From the NCBI GenBank assembly GCA_047967505.1, contig CM106539.1: a stretch of DNA of 64,000 nucleotides; one strand, given 5' to 3'. The notes beneath the pieces are model-generated. The model saw nothing but the letters and a program-made list of their open reading frames with translations. It searched no databases and had not been told where the DNA came from. The position numbers and the translations under genes were made by a program. The stretch is from Dipteris shenzhenensis (lineage: Eukaryota; Polypodiophyta; Polypodiopsida; Gleicheniales). Positions 46,801 through 50,196 of the stretch are shown here, in pieces. Positions within the stretch are counted from its first letter, which is position 1. Every line of letters starts with the position of its first letter.

Positions 46801-48529
46801 GTGAGACTTCTTGCAATGGAAGCACAAGGTTTTAGCCATTTTTCTAAATAGTTAGAATGTCACACGACAAAGCTGTTAGAGTTACATTTGAAATGCTCGC
46901 GTGAAATATAACTTCCATGTGGCTGAATCTCCTATAAACATATTGTTTAGGTTACTAGAAATCAAGCCATGCAAACACAATCCGGCCCAAAGAAATGTTA
47001 GAAATTACCCAACAGAGGGTACGCATAGTGGAAGACTTATAGTATTGCCCAGGAGCTCACACAGTGTGCGTGTGGGATGTGGAATCACAAACTTCTTTTC
47101 TTAATGTGCATCACATAGATGTGCAGACTCATCAATAGACAATGAACCAGCCAGATATAGAAGACACTAAAACTTATATATTTCCGTCCAAAACTATGGA
47201 CACAAAACAAAAGAGATAGATCCAGAGTCCCACCAATGGTGTGGTCCTCTAATCTAACCACAAGTTTCTTCTCCTATCCGCCGGCTATCTCTAGACTCGA
47301 GCCCGCGTGCTCCACCTCGAGCGTAAGTAGACTTTCCGTCCAGTGTGTTCTTCTCCACCTTACTGCCTGTAAATCAGCCTAGGTGGGCAGCCCCTACCAA
47401 GCTTTGTCTGCAGCACACAGGTCCCTGTTTCACTGCTCCAACCTGCTTGTGAATGGCTGCTCCAGAAGGTATGATGATCTCAGCACCTTGCTGCCCTAGA
47501 AGACGGCCAAGGTCCAGCCTCTCCCTAGAGCTAAGTCTGCAGCACCTGTTGCACTCTCTCACCTCCTGTGGATAGGCCCAAAGAGTAGGCTTCCTGCTGC
47601 TCCTTTCTGCCCTGGAACTGCTGGCTGCTGGATGAATTGTGAGGCATCAAGCCTCTCCTTTTATAGGCCTAGGGGCCTGTCAAAAAAAAAGACCAGCCTG
47701 CCCTAATCTGGCCGACCAGACTGCGGCTGGTCCAGCCCTTTAAGGGCTCACATCCCGGGGCTTTTGGCCCCACACTTCTAGGGCCTTGGCCCTCCAATCT
47801 AGGCAAGGGCCCATCCCTATATAAGCCTGCCTGGCCAGCCTGTGTGGGCTATAAATATGCCCCCCAGGGTCAGTCCCTTGCAGCCCTCCTTGCTGCTGCT
47901 TCTGGACACCTGGGTGCCCACTCTCCAGCCCTAAACCAGGGCCTCCTAACAGTCCCGAAACCTGCTCCACATCTGCGCTTATCCATCCTGCCATCATTGC
48001 GCCTCTGCCAGGCTCTTCGCCAGCAGTGTACAAAGCCGTACACCCTGCAGATGTCAGCGCCATGTGATCGCCTCCTATACTGGGTCCCTTGTGCTGGCTA
48101 CCGCTTCGCCTTTTGCTGCTGCAGATCCATCCTAGCTCTGGGTACTTTCCATGGTCTTTGATGTGAGGTGCTGCCCATGTGGCAGCCCCCTCTCTTTCTT
48201 CTCTCTTGGGCACATCCTGCCCTAGGTCTCCCTCCCCCACGCTCTCCTCATTTGGGGACTTACAGATGGGGAGGTGACCTTTCCAACAAGAAAAGCCTGC
48301 CATTGACATGCTGTTAACACACCTCTCTAGTTCATTTCTGTAGAAAACACATCATCCAGATATATGCAAGCACAGAATGTTGGACAACTGCCTTTTAAAG
48401 GGTATGTCAACGGTATAGTAAATTTTTTGACAGATTAATAAAATAGCATACCATGTCCATGAATACATATTGATCGGCATCTTTGTAGGTGTACTGTTTC
48501 AAATCTTTGAGCACTACAGCCTCCTCAAC
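5029..48529 (-). CDS. EFP: Plastid-type elongation factor P (EF-P), 3' part of gene, four exons
   Basis: EF-P binds the ribosome next to the P site and relieves stalling at proline stretches; in plants the bacterial-type protein serves plastids. Exons, in order of reading, are 48529-48452, 11614-11513, 5350-5269 and 5147-5029. All junctions I can see are GT-AG and in phase (0, 0, then a split Gly codon). The joined product reads from the VEEA segment through [40 protein letters not shown] and [17 protein letters not shown] to [12 protein letters not shown] and a TAG stop. These are hallmarks of EF-P domains II and III. The KOW domain with the modified-lysine loop and any transit peptide are not in the window. 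Introns are 36,837, 6,162 and 121 bp, loaded with transposons. No exon carries a stop or frameshift, so the gene looks intact here. Confidence 0.93.
5269..5350 (-). CDS. EFP: EF-P exon C (domain II/III junction)
   Basis: This 82-nt exon encodes [15 protein letters not shown] then [12 protein letters not shown], followed by the first base of a Gly codon. It is flanked by a CTTACAG acceptor and a GTAATG donor. The VELP and ETDPG-like motifs are EF-P signatures. Confidence 0.94.
5351..6179. other. EF-P intron sequence without recognised gene
   Basis: Start of the 6.2 kb intron on the + coordinate axis. Open frames on both strands at 5607-6318 include purine/pyrimidine-rich tracts and carry no known domain. 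Confidence 0.5.
6180..6220. repeat. (TC)n microsatellite
   Basis: About 20 TC units directly before the 5' end of a truncated LINE. Confidence 0.95.
6240..7218 (+). mobile_element. 5'-truncated LINE (family 1), C-terminal fragment with TTTC tail
   Basis: The sequence matches the 3' third of the longer LINE at 29.4-34.3 kb from its first base (agtttgggcc). An open frame at 6281-6964 encodes the post-RT region: [32 protein letters not shown] and the zinc motif [17 protein letters not shown] (C-x2-C-x9-H), then YYEIREQ. It ends early compared with the 34 kb copy. The 3' end is a TTTC microsatellite at about 7197-7216 instead of poly-A. It lies inside an EF-P intron, antisense to the gene. Truncation at 6240 fits incomplete reverse transcription. 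Confidence 0.8.
7456..8232 (-). pseudogene. Copia RT end and RNase H relic
   Basis: The minus strand gives [50 protein letters not shown] and then [18 protein letters not shown]. This is the end of a Copia reverse transcriptase followed by RNase H, with frameshifts. No integrase, gag or matching LTRs remain next to it. Confidence 0.8.
8222..8483 (+). mobile_element. Candidate LTR, 262 bp, TG...CA
   Basis: It starts tgttggaac, ends gtctaaca and is followed immediately by a primer-binding site like the initiator tRNA-Met 3' end. The opposite LTR was not found. Its first bases overlap the readable edge of the Copia relic, so the left boundary is less sure. Confidence 0.5.
8484..8495 (+). other. 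Primer-binding site (tRNA-iMet type)
   Basis: TGGTATCAAAGC abuts the LTR end; one base differs from the usual TGGTATCAGAGC. Confidence 0.6.
8496..9139 (+). other. Internal leader of an LTR element; no clear gag
   Basis: An 83-codon open frame at 8563-8814 begins [17 protein letters not shown] do not recognise it with confidence as gag. The rest is without motifs. Confidence 0.35.
9157..9371. repeat. G-rich minisatellite with flanking duplicated block
   Basis: A roughly 22-bp unit around gtggctgaggggtggcgag repeats about five times. It is bracketed by two near-identical blocks of about 46 bp beginning ggctgtaggtaggctgag (9157 and 9322). Confidence 0.85.
9372..10080 (-). pseudogene. LINE (family 1) fragment: linker and RT N-terminus
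   Basis: On the minus strand, [14 protein letters not shown] (linker before the RT) lies at about 9920-9970, and the RT start [34 protein letters not shown], ending near AGFR, at 9372-9632. This matches the copies at 25.4-26.2 kb and 31.8 kb. It breaks off at the minisatellite before the catalytic motifs. Confidence 0.8.
10085..10525 (+). mobile_element. L1-type LINE 3' end (C-terminus and 3' UTR)
   Basis: The + strand carries [20 protein letters not shown], resembling the end of L1 ORF2 proteins. A 3' UTR follows, with gttagcccctgttcc and gcattaatagaagtt, and ends in an A-rich tail near 10515-10530. A second copy of this UTR is at 49365-49553. Confidence 0.6.
10531..11512. other. EF-P intron sequence without recognised gene
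   Basis: A/T-rich intronic DNA up to exon B. I see no transposon protein or terminal repeat. Confidence 0.5.
11513..11614 (-). CDS. EFP: EF-P exon B (domain II)
   Basis: This 102-nt exon encodes exactly 34 residues, from [16 protein letters not shown] through [16 protein letters not shown]. The acceptor is CCTTAG and the donor GTATGT, both phase 0. It joins exon A so that the text reads FMDM then VSYEES, as in EF-P proteins. The intron before it is about 36.8 kb. Confidence 0.94.
11755..11895. repeat. Degenerate tandem repeat, about 30-34 bp units
   Basis: Units like caacaagtgacttgatatt followed by ccatagcttac recur about four times with indels, just upstream of exon B on the gene strand. 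Confidence 0.75.
11896..12408. other. EF-P intron sequence without recognised gene
   Basis: No open frame or repeat that I recognise. Confidence 0.45.
12409..13307 (+). mobile_element. Long LTR of a Ty3/Gypsy-like element (left end inferred)
   Basis: The right end is fixed by gttttca followed by a primer-binding site at 13309. Inside are a TATA box at 12811-12818 (tataaaag) and an AATAAA at 12908-12913, in the order expected for U3-R. A 26-G run lies at 12925-12950. The left edge (tgttgactttaatt) is a guess because the partner LTR is missing. Confidence 0.5.
12925..12950. repeat. Poly-G tract, 26 bases
   Basis: Uninterrupted G run just after the LTR AATAAA signal. Confidence 0.97.
13309..13320 (+). 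other. Primer-binding site (tRNA-iMet type)
   Basis: TGGTATCAAAGC one base after the LTR CA end. Confidence 0.65.
13860..14240 (+). pseudogene. Ty3/Gypsy gag relic
   Basis: The sequence reads [19 protein letters not shown], then [29 protein letters not shown] and [18 protein letters not shown]. This is the retrotransposon gag domain of Gypsy type, with internal stops. It follows the 12.4-13.3 kb LTR and its primer site. It is cut off and joined to Copia RT sequence near 14240-14260 instead of leading into a Gypsy pol. Confidence 0.75.
14257..14316. repeat. Tandem 30-bp duplication at the Gypsy/Copia join
   Basis: catttacagaaagaagttta and catttgcaggaagaagtcta head two adjacent 30-bp copies, each encoding a variant of QEEVYVT. 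Confidence 0.85.
14657..14816. repeat. Tandem 80-bp duplication in Copia RT
   Basis: The stretch from attttgatgtcacaatccaa to agccagtatccacac is repeated once with three or four substitutions. Confidence 0.9.
15393..17204 (-). pseudogene. LINE family 2 ORF2, post-RT and C-terminal region
   Basis: Minus-strand frames such as 16438-16761 ([18 protein letters not shown]) and 15393-15782 (ending [11 protein letters not shown]) line up with the + strand copy at 40.6-42.2 kb, which has [10 protein letters not shown] and [10 protein letters not shown]. This region lies between the RT and the C-terminus of L1-type ORF2. It is broken into several frames. Confidence 0.75.
15574..15630. repeat. Tandem 28-bp duplication
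   Basis: gcccaaatattagccaaggt atgagaag occurs twice in a row, inside the LINE C-terminal region. Confidence 0.9.
17205..18138 (-). pseudogene. LINE family 2 reverse transcriptase core
   Basis: Reading on the minus strand: [50 protein letters not shown], then [20 protein letters not shown], a LADD motif near 17555 where FADD/YADD is usual, and [19 protein letters not shown]. Motif order is that of L1-clade RTs. Several stops and shifts occur, and the N-terminal part is displaced to 20746 by the inserted LTR element. Confidence 0.85.
18144..18452 (+). repeat. 5' LTR of the gag-only element
   Basis: Starts tgtttgagatatcatagcc and ends tttctaata, with TATA box tatataag at 18293-18300 and a long TC tract at 18396-18435. 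It differs from the 3' LTR by an extra segment near its start and scattered substitutions. Confidence 0.9.
18453..18465 (+). other. Primer-binding site (tRNA-iMet type)
   Basis: TGGTATCAGAGCC directly after the 5' LTR. Confidence 0.9.
18466..19250 (+). other. Long leader of the gag-only element
   Basis: About 785 bp between primer site and gag, C/T-rich. A 140-codon open frame at 18644-19066 has no domain I know. Its origin (leader or captured DNA) is open. Confidence 0.5.
19251..20020 (+). pseudogene. Copia-type gag with CCHC zinc knuckle
   Basis: From [22 protein letters not shown] onward this is a Copia (UBN2-type) gag: [38 protein letters not shown], then [14 protein letters not shown], and a nucleocapsid knuckle [14 protein letters not shown] (C-x2-C-x4-H-x4-C) near 19903-19944. 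Gag packages the element RNA into virus-like particles. In-frame stops near 19415, 19460 and 19655 and small frameshifts break the 5' half; the 3' part, 19666-20121, is a single open frame. No pol follows. Confidence 0.85.
20448..20740 (+). repeat. 3' LTR of the gag-only element
   Basis: Starts tgttggagatatcatagcc after a G-rich polypurine tract and ends gtctctaaca. Contains a TATA box near 20580 and a TC tract at about 20681-20724. Confidence 0.9.
20746..22290 (-). pseudogene. LINE family 2 endonuclease and RT N-terminus
   Basis: The minus strand opens with [20 protein letters not shown] and [13 protein letters not shown] (endonuclease start), passes the decayed endonuclease at 21864-21559, and reaches the RT entry [19 protein letters not shown] then [13 protein letters not shown] at 20951-20751. 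Frames are broken throughout. Confidence 0.8.
22291..22779. other. Junction sequence without clear gene
   Basis: It may hold the ORF1 end of the LINE (22300-22440). Beyond that is a T-rich stretch with a small acttaggac repeat near 22540-22565, possibly LTR-derived; no terminal signature is clear. Confidence 0.4.
22780..24170 (-). pseudogene. LINE family 1 copy: linker, RT and post-RT part
   Basis: Minus strand: linker [20 protein letters not shown] (23745-23933), RT motif [20 protein letters not shown] (23341-23553), the catalytic box [20 protein letters not shown] (YADD at about 23238-23249), [13 protein letters not shown], then post-RT sequence to 22780. Stops separate the blocks and the middle of the RT is deleted. 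Same family as the 29-34 kb element. Confidence 0.85.
24171..24426 (+). mobile_element. LTR with TATA box, followed by primer site
   Basis: C/T-rich LTR with tatataag at 24218-24225 and a CA end at 24426, one base before TGGTATCAGAGC at 24428-24439. A second, partial copy of its U3/R region lies at 28262-28430. The left edge is set by the end of the LINE next to it and is approximate. Confidence 0.65.
24428..24439 (+). other. Primer-binding site (tRNA-iMet type)
   Basis: Exact TGGTATCAGAGC. Confidence 0.85.
24548..24607. repeat. Tandem 30-bp duplication in the LTR element leader
   Basis: acaccatcgtacaaccgttg followed by aagaagctag occurs twice in a row. Confidence 0.95.
24608..25020 (+). 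other. Internal LTR-element sequence, no clear gag
   Basis: Ser/Arg-rich frames with ctgccgt-type imperfect repeats; no protein domain recognised. Confidence 0.35.
25030..27045 (-). pseudogene. LINE family 1 copy: endonuclease, linker and RT
   Basis: Minus strand, 5' to 3': the endonuclease block [20 protein letters not shown] (26774-26956) and [19 protein letters not shown] (26460-26762); linker [20 protein letters not shown] (26035-26217); [53 protein letters not shown] and [18 protein letters not shown] (25406-25972); then [12 protein letters not shown] (25032-25214). RT downstream of 25406 is shifted. The element lacks its C-terminus. It is the best witness of the endonuclease-RT linker missing from the 29-34 kb copy. 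Confidence 0.87.
27046..27414 (-). mobile_element. Candidate 3' LTR of a minus-strand LTR element
   Basis: On the minus strand a run of seven G (27415-27421) is followed by tgttagatatgctcaatgcc, the classic polypurine tract/LTR join. The far end is not defined. GTAC-containing words cluster near 27050-27100. Confidence 0.45.
27415..28261. other. Unassigned sequence with an acidic reading frame
   Basis: Around 27590-27675 the + strand reads [20 protein letters not shown] to a stop. It might be the tail of a transposase or a codon repeat; I cannot assign it. The rest shows no motif. Confidence 0.35.
28262..28430 (+). mobile_element. Second partial copy of the 24.2 kb LTR
   Basis: Shares gtaatgaagggg, the TATA segment actatataagtctccatcca (TATA at 28331-28338) and ctatctactctcccttcctc with 24171-24270. 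Two short extra segments lie between the shared blocks. Confidence 0.7.
28438..28513. repeat. 17-bp perfect inverted repeat, 42-bp loop
   Basis: cgtcagaggccaatcat at 28438-28454 pairs with atgattggcctctgacg at 28497-28513. Confidence 0.9.
28759..28830. repeat. Two (TC)n microsatellites
   Basis: TC runs at about 28760-28790 and 28800-28830 separated by ccccctagcc, at the head of a C-rich block. Confidence 0.95.
28831..29299 (+). other. C/G-rich block, probable LINE 5' UTR
   Basis: Repeats of gcctagcctctc, then a 32-bp tandem duplication (29101-29170) and 16 C at 29222-29237, directly before LINE ORF1. Long open frames here on both strands are compositional. Its role as the LINE 5' UTR/promoter is inferred from position. 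Confidence 0.5.
29101..29170. repeat. Tandem 32-bp duplication
   Basis: ccagcagcagccgcctggta followed by cgcgcagggcca occurs twice. Confidence 0.95.
29436..30382 (+). pseudogene. LINE ORF1: coiled coil plus RRM/CTD-like RNA-binding part
   Basis: Residues 40-160 of the first frame (from [17 protein letters not shown]) form a heptad-rich coiled coil ([48 protein letters not shown]). A frameshift near 30010 moves the rest to a second frame, 30011-30382: [56 protein letters not shown]. The coiled coil followed by RVGK...R.LLVKF and R...L...R..GK recalls the L1/transposase_22 type ORF1p, which trimerises and binds the LINE RNA. A single indel would account for the break. Confidence 0.75.
31057..31384. 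repeat. Tandem 164-bp duplication across the LINE/Copia join
   Basis: Copies at 31057-31220 and 31221-31384 start tgatcatctacaatggcc and end gagttacaatctatt, with about three substitutions between them. Each spans LINE endonuclease and Copia sequence. Confidence 0.93.
31085..31676 (+). mobile_element. Copia fragment (integrase/RT border to RT motif) embedded in LINE
   Basis: Reads [20 protein letters not shown], then [59 protein letters not shown] and [16 protein letters not shown], after which LINE sequence resumes at once. It has neither LTRs nor its own start. The left part is tandemly duplicated. Confidence 0.87.
31808..32870 (+). pseudogene. LINE family 1 reverse transcriptase
   Basis: Reads [55 protein letters not shown] and [17 protein letters not shown] (31841-32248). 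A frameshifted stretch with the VKQGCPLSL region follows (32250-32380), then [20 protein letters not shown] with intact YADD at 32449-32460, [11 protein letters not shown] and [12 protein letters not shown]. All core RT motifs are present, but at least two frameshifts break the domain. Confidence 0.87.
33228..34094 (+). pseudogene. LINE family 1 ORF2 C-terminus with CCHC motif
   Basis: A long open stretch of 288 codons: [20 protein letters not shown], then [19 protein letters not shown] (C-x2-C-x9-H-x4-C) about residue 84-102, followed by roughly 185 basic residues ([19 protein letters not shown]) with no domain I know. Cysteine knuckles in this place occur in several LINE clades and bind RNA. 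Upstream frames are broken, so the methionine at 33228 is not a real start. Confidence 0.8.
34307..34329. repeat. (TTTC)n LINE tail
   Basis: About five TTTC units end the LINE; the same tail type ends the copies at 7.2 kb and, reversed, at 51.83 kb. Confidence 0.9.
34350..34990. mobile_element. hAT-type non-autonomous DNA transposon with 8-bp target duplication
   Basis: Ends are imperfect inverted repeats: catagtgcccaaaaacg at the left and cgttcctgggaactatg at the right (reverse complement catagttcccaggaacg). The 8 bases outside, ctctctcc, are identical on both sides (34342-34349 and 34991-34998), the target duplication length typical of hAT. The 641-bp interior has G runs, repeated cgtttc words and a CT-rich minisatellite at 34640-34830, and no transposase. 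Confidence 0.82.
34640..34830. repeat. CT-rich minisatellite inside the hAT element
   Basis: Repeats of ctcctcagcccttgccctct with variable ctcct insertions. Confidence 0.75.
34999..35418. other. Unassigned sequence between hAT element and Copia LTR
   Basis: The first part (to about 35050) resembles the C/T-rich end of the 24.2 kb LTR. 35340-35418 contains two CCGTAC words like the leader at 42.2-42.5 kb. Confidence 0.4.
35419..35655 (-). repeat. Copia 3' LTR (237 bp)
   Basis: On the minus strand begins tgttagaattattatt after a G6 tract and ends cttctctaata. Contains gtgaactaactatggttagg, shared with the 42.6 kb LTR. Confidence 0.9.
35693..36172 (-). pseudogene. Copia RNase H domain
   Basis: One open frame: [20 protein letters not shown], then [76 protein letters not shown] and a stop near the LTR. 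RNase H acidic residues (DSD, E of CEVEY, D of TDSQSA) are present. It removes RNA from the hybrid during reverse transcription. The frame is split from the RT frame by one shift near 36165. Confidence 0.88.
36153..36959 (-). pseudogene. Copia reverse transcriptase (RVT_2)
   Basis: A 268-codon open frame: [93 protein letters not shown] (catalytic YVDD intact), [17 protein letters not shown] and [20 protein letters not shown]. This is the best-kept pol domain of the window. The N-terminal RT part continues in another frame at 37006-37266 ([20 protein letters not shown]), separated by a T9 run that probably caused the shift. Confidence 0.9.
37006..37800 (-). pseudogene. Copia integrase C-terminus and RT entry
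   Basis: Minus strand: [14 protein letters not shown] and its shifted continuation [19 protein letters not shown], then [20 protein letters not shown] (integrase end), [10 protein letters not shown], a Pro/Gln-rich linker, [20 protein letters not shown] and [20 protein letters not shown]. The catalytic core of the integrase is absent: sequence stops at the L1 insertion at about 37805. Confidence 0.82.
37805..38345. repeat. C/T-rich low-complexity block, probable LINE 5' UTR
   Basis: Irregular repeats of ccctccttcc, cgccgcgctgccaccccc and similar words, almost free of A. The long Pro/Ser-rich + frames and Gly/Arg-rich minus frames here follow from composition and are not genes. Confidence 0.75.
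38408..38710 (+). pseudogene. LINE family 2 ORF1 N-terminal fragment
   Basis: Reads [40 protein letters not shown] and [14 protein letters not shown]. The layout, with a short variant fold and FWLKL near the end, recalls the DUF4283-like N-terminus of plant L1 ORF1. The frame stops at 38708 and nothing of the zinc-knuckle half follows. Confidence 0.5.
38711..39240 (-). other. Foreign-looking segment with a 138-codon minus-strand frame
   Basis: Between LINE ORF1 and RT, where the endonuclease should be, 38874-39290 on the minus strand is open: [40 protein letters not shown], then a Lys-rich end [20 protein letters not shown] do not recognise it. It overlaps the RT start on the other strand by about 50 bp, so at most part of it is real. 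Confidence 0.3.
39241..40050 (+). pseudogene. LINE family 2 reverse transcriptase, YADA mutant
   Basis: [31 protein letters not shown], then [78 protein letters not shown], and after a frameshift [17 protein letters not shown] and [10 protein letters not shown]. The catalytic box reads YADA where active enzymes have F/YADD. One stop (39428-39430) and at least one shift are present. Confidence 0.88.
40600..42171 (+). pseudogene. LINE family 2 ORF2 post-RT region with zf-RVT-like motif
   Basis: An open frame at 40772-41647 reads [40 protein letters not shown], then [20 protein letters not shown] and [19 protein letters not shown], which is the zinc-binding module at the end of plant LINE RTs (zf-RVT: C-x2-C...H-C). 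A shift near 41650 leads to [17 protein letters not shown] and, at the end, [13 protein letters not shown] (41728-42171). Long open stretches suggest fairly recent decay. Confidence 0.82.
42236..42500 (-). other. Copia 5' leader packed with GTAC words
   Basis: Between LINE and primer site, the Copia leader has about 15 GTAC tetranucleotides in about 240 bp (42213-42455), several as CCGTAC/GTACGG. No coding frame. GTAC is the core bound by plant SBP/SPL factors; whether it matters here is open. Confidence 0.7.
42501..42512 (-). other. Copia primer-binding site (tRNA-iMet type)
   Basis: Minus-strand TGGTATCAGAGC, two bases from the LTR end. Confidence 0.88.
42515..42723 (-). repeat. Copia 5' LTR, shortened
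   Basis: Matches 35419-35655 with about eleven differences in 205 bp. About 30 bp of its outer end, including the TG terminus, are missing where the next sequence starts. Confidence 0.88.
42726..43270 (+). other. Leader-like sequence dense in ATTTG/TTTGC words
   Basis: Words such as catttgcag, gacatttg and agatttgcag recur every 10-25 bp over 540 bp. The open frames on both strands (42825-43277 and 42944-43189) look like products of that composition. A Copia gag starts just after it on the + strand. Confidence 0.5.
43280..44100 (+). pseudogene. Copia gag relic (UBN2 type), + strand
   Basis: After a decayed start near 43310 it reads [54 protein letters not shown], a stop, then [14 protein letters not shown] and [17 protein letters not shown]. 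These are typical of the capsid part of Copia gag. The nucleocapsid knuckle and pol are missing; a LINE fragment of opposite strand begins at about 44105. Confidence 0.82.
44105..44650 (-). pseudogene. LINE family 1 endonuclease end and linker
   Basis: Minus strand: [16 protein letters not shown] and FTCFPHGG (44520-44620), then a 145-codon frame (44080-44517) with [40 protein letters not shown] and [13 protein letters not shown], matching the 24.0 and 26.4 kb copies. Confidence 0.78.
44660..45160 (-). pseudogene. LINE family 1 3' end (C-terminus and UTR)
   Basis: Minus-strand copy of the family 1 tail. Low-coordinate end aagaaagagagatatattaac is the reversed TTTC-type tail. gccaccacgggctgaggcaa corresponds to the 3' UTR and EEELAHKR to the C-terminal coding part. 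It abuts the separate fragment 44105-44650. Confidence 0.7.
45390..45840 (-). pseudogene. Copia RT N-terminal relic
   Basis: Minus strand, with shifts and stops: [61 protein letters not shown] and [12 protein letters not shown]. This is the start of a Copia RVT_2 domain, ending before YVDD. It differs in sequence from the 36 kb Copia. Confidence 0.75.
45841..46319. other. EF-P intron sequence without recognised gene
   Basis: No domain, terminal repeat or microsatellite recognised apart from a short tctctc run near 46125. Confidence 0.4.
46330..46820 (+). pseudogene. Reverse-transcriptase relic of the GIPMGT type (Penelope-like?)
   Basis: The + strand reads [18 protein letters not shown] (46390-46445) and, about 250 bp later, [19 protein letters not shown] then [12 protein letters not shown]. 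Proteins with KLHKNPxKxRFIAAS followed by GIPMGTNCAPLLADLFLxSYE form a distinct RT group found in many eukaryotes and resembling Penelope-like elements. The segment between has stops and shifts. The YxDD motif and any GIY-YIG part were not found. Confidence 0.6.
46821..47640. other. EF-P intron sequence without recognised gene
   Basis: Nothing recognisable to about 47200; from there G/C-rich LTR-like sequence begins. Confidence 0.4.
47641..48318 (-). mobile_element. Possible LTR with TATA boxes in both directions
   Basis: A minus-strand LTR could start at 48318 (tgttaacagcatgtcaatgg). TATA-like sites are tataaaaggagaggc (minus, about 47663-47649) and ctatataagcc / ctataaatatgcc (plus, 47817 and 47849). 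Words with ggccgacca recall the LTRs at 56.8 and 60.0 kb. No primer site was found next to it, so it is weakly supported. Confidence 0.35.
48452..48529 (-). CDS. EFP: EF-P exon A (domain II start)
   Basis: This 78-nt exon encodes 26 residues beginning [12 protein letters not shown] and ending DQYVFMDM. It matches the EF-P stretch just before the YEES motif. The acceptor is TTCTCCAG and the donor GTATGC; both ends are phase 0. Upstream coding sequence would end in the FRAG-type motif, and I could not find it between here and 64000. Confidence 0.92.
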
Positions 48530-49364
48530 CTGGAGAATTGTAACAAAAGGGTTGATTATTAGAGAATCCTCCCATTATTGCATATCAAAAGAATAAGCTG
48601 GATCTACTCCATGTACATGTTGTGGGATTTCAAAATCTCATATACGATTCCTACATGGTAGCATTTACAGGAGAGCCAGAACACCACCACTGTTACCTAT
48701 CAGAACCAATGCTGTGCAATGCAAATTCTCTCAGGCAGCCAAATGCAGTACGCTGGTAACAGTATAGGCAGTATTTGTGTATGAGTCACCAGAGTCAATA
48801 GAAAAGACCTCTGCAAGATCCAACTCAAGAAGGTAATAGGATCTCCATTGAGTGGAGTGGAATAGCAGAGAAGCATTTTGCACGAGCCAAACAGTTGCTA
48901 GCATCACACCAAGGCTGCATCCCTTGGTCACCAACGGCCAGAAAGGTAGCATGTATTCTAGAGCAGAGGAAAGGGGACGTTACCAACAAACTGGAGCTAC
49001 TACAATCATTAGAGCAATGTTCTAAAATCAGAATCCATAAATGGGACTCCTCGTCCATAAAAAGCCTAGCAAGCAGCTTTTTCTGGACAGTTTGCTGCTT
49101 TACTTTAAGCTAGGTGAGTCATAAGTAGGTTAAGTGTTGACTCTTTCCTACTTAACTTTGTGTGATGTGATTTAAAAATACACTTCAAGAGAGAATTACA
49201 AGGGGATTGACTGACAAACCAACATTCCTATACTGATTTTCAGATATTTGAACAAATGGTGTGGGCTGGATAAACCAACTTCACCTTGCCTAAAAGTTAA
49301 AGAGATGCCTGCAAGCATATTTTATATCCTCACCGTAAGAGGCATTCGCTGGAAGTATAGTCTG
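48530..49364. other. Start of the upstream EF-P intron
   Basis: A minus-strand frame at 48825-49058 plus context is open but unrecognised. I see no transposon signature. Confidence 0.45.
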
Positions 49365-49553
49365 CAACTTGGTTGTTAGCCCCTGTTCCAAAGATTCCCT
49401 AGGCAGTGAGCTGTGTTCTCAGGAACAGGTTGGTTTCTTTCTGACAACCAAGTTTTTGTTTTGTGTTTCCCATGATCAGGACCTTTCAGATTGCTGATCT
49501 GTATGGTTGGTTTCTTAGGCATTAATAGAAGTTCCTTTTACTAGAAAAAAAAT
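49365..49553 (+). mobile_element. LINE 3' UTR fragment with A tail
   Basis: Second copy of the 10345-10525 sequence: ttgttagcccctgttcc, ctttcagattgctgatctg, gcattaatagaagtt and an A8 tail at about 49545-49552. Confidence 0.8.
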
Positions 49554-49580
49554 CTCTCTCTTAGCAGAAGATGGTGAGCT

Positions 49581-49658
49581 TTAAGAATTTGCATCCCAAA
49601 CAGCATTCACTTTGTCTTCTATTTGTGATAGTGTACAATCATGAGAAGCAGCAAGCAA
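49581..49658 (-). other. Exon-like 78-nt block of unknown origin
   Basis: On the gene strand a ttttcag acceptor is followed by LLAASHDCTLSQIEDKVNAV then WDANS and a TAA stop. It looks like a small terminal exon. It does not match EF-P, and I cannot name the protein. Confidence 0.25.
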
Positions 49659-50184
49659 CTGAAAATATTGTGGCAAATTCGATTTCTCAAAATCATAGAA
49701 GGTCACAAGGTGCAGAAACAGAGACTGAATAGAGACGAAACAAGTAAGAACCTTGATGAAGATTCACATGTTGAACAGGTCTCCATAGGAACTGAATCCA
49801 TAAATCTCTACGTCACTTTTTATCGATGTGCCACCCATGTTACTAGAATGCAACAGACTGGTATGGAATAGTAATATACAACTAATAGGGCACTGATGGT
49901 GAAGAAATAGAATGTGTTTGGATTTCAATCCCTAAACTTTTTGTCACAGAGCTTTCCATCTCACACAGCAAAGCCGAGTTGTAGCTCTTCATGTGAAATG
50001 ACCATGGCATACTCATGCACATGATCTAGCAGGAGATGGAACTTTGGAACGATTTGGCATCAAGTCCTTCATAGACCTGATGCGCCCTTTCTGTTACTGC
50101 TTGCATCAATCTGCCATCGCAGAGCTAGAAGACTAAGGAGTAGAAGCATAGAAACATGAGCAAGCAAGCCTTAGGTGTCGTCGG
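49659..50184. other. Internal sequence of a minus-strand LTR element, no clear gene
   Basis: Lies downstream (minus strand) of a primer-binding site and should be leader/gag, but I recognise no gag motif. Confidence 0.35.
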
Positions 50185-50196
50185 GCTCTGATACCA
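50185..50196 (-). other. Primer-binding site (tRNA-iMet type)
   Basis: Minus-strand TGGTATCAGAGC directly abutting an LTR. Confidence 0.85.

Noticed and set aside
47740-48309. A 189-codon minus-strand frame
   Set aside because: It lies in G/C-rich LTR-like DNA with TATA boxes; no protein motif.
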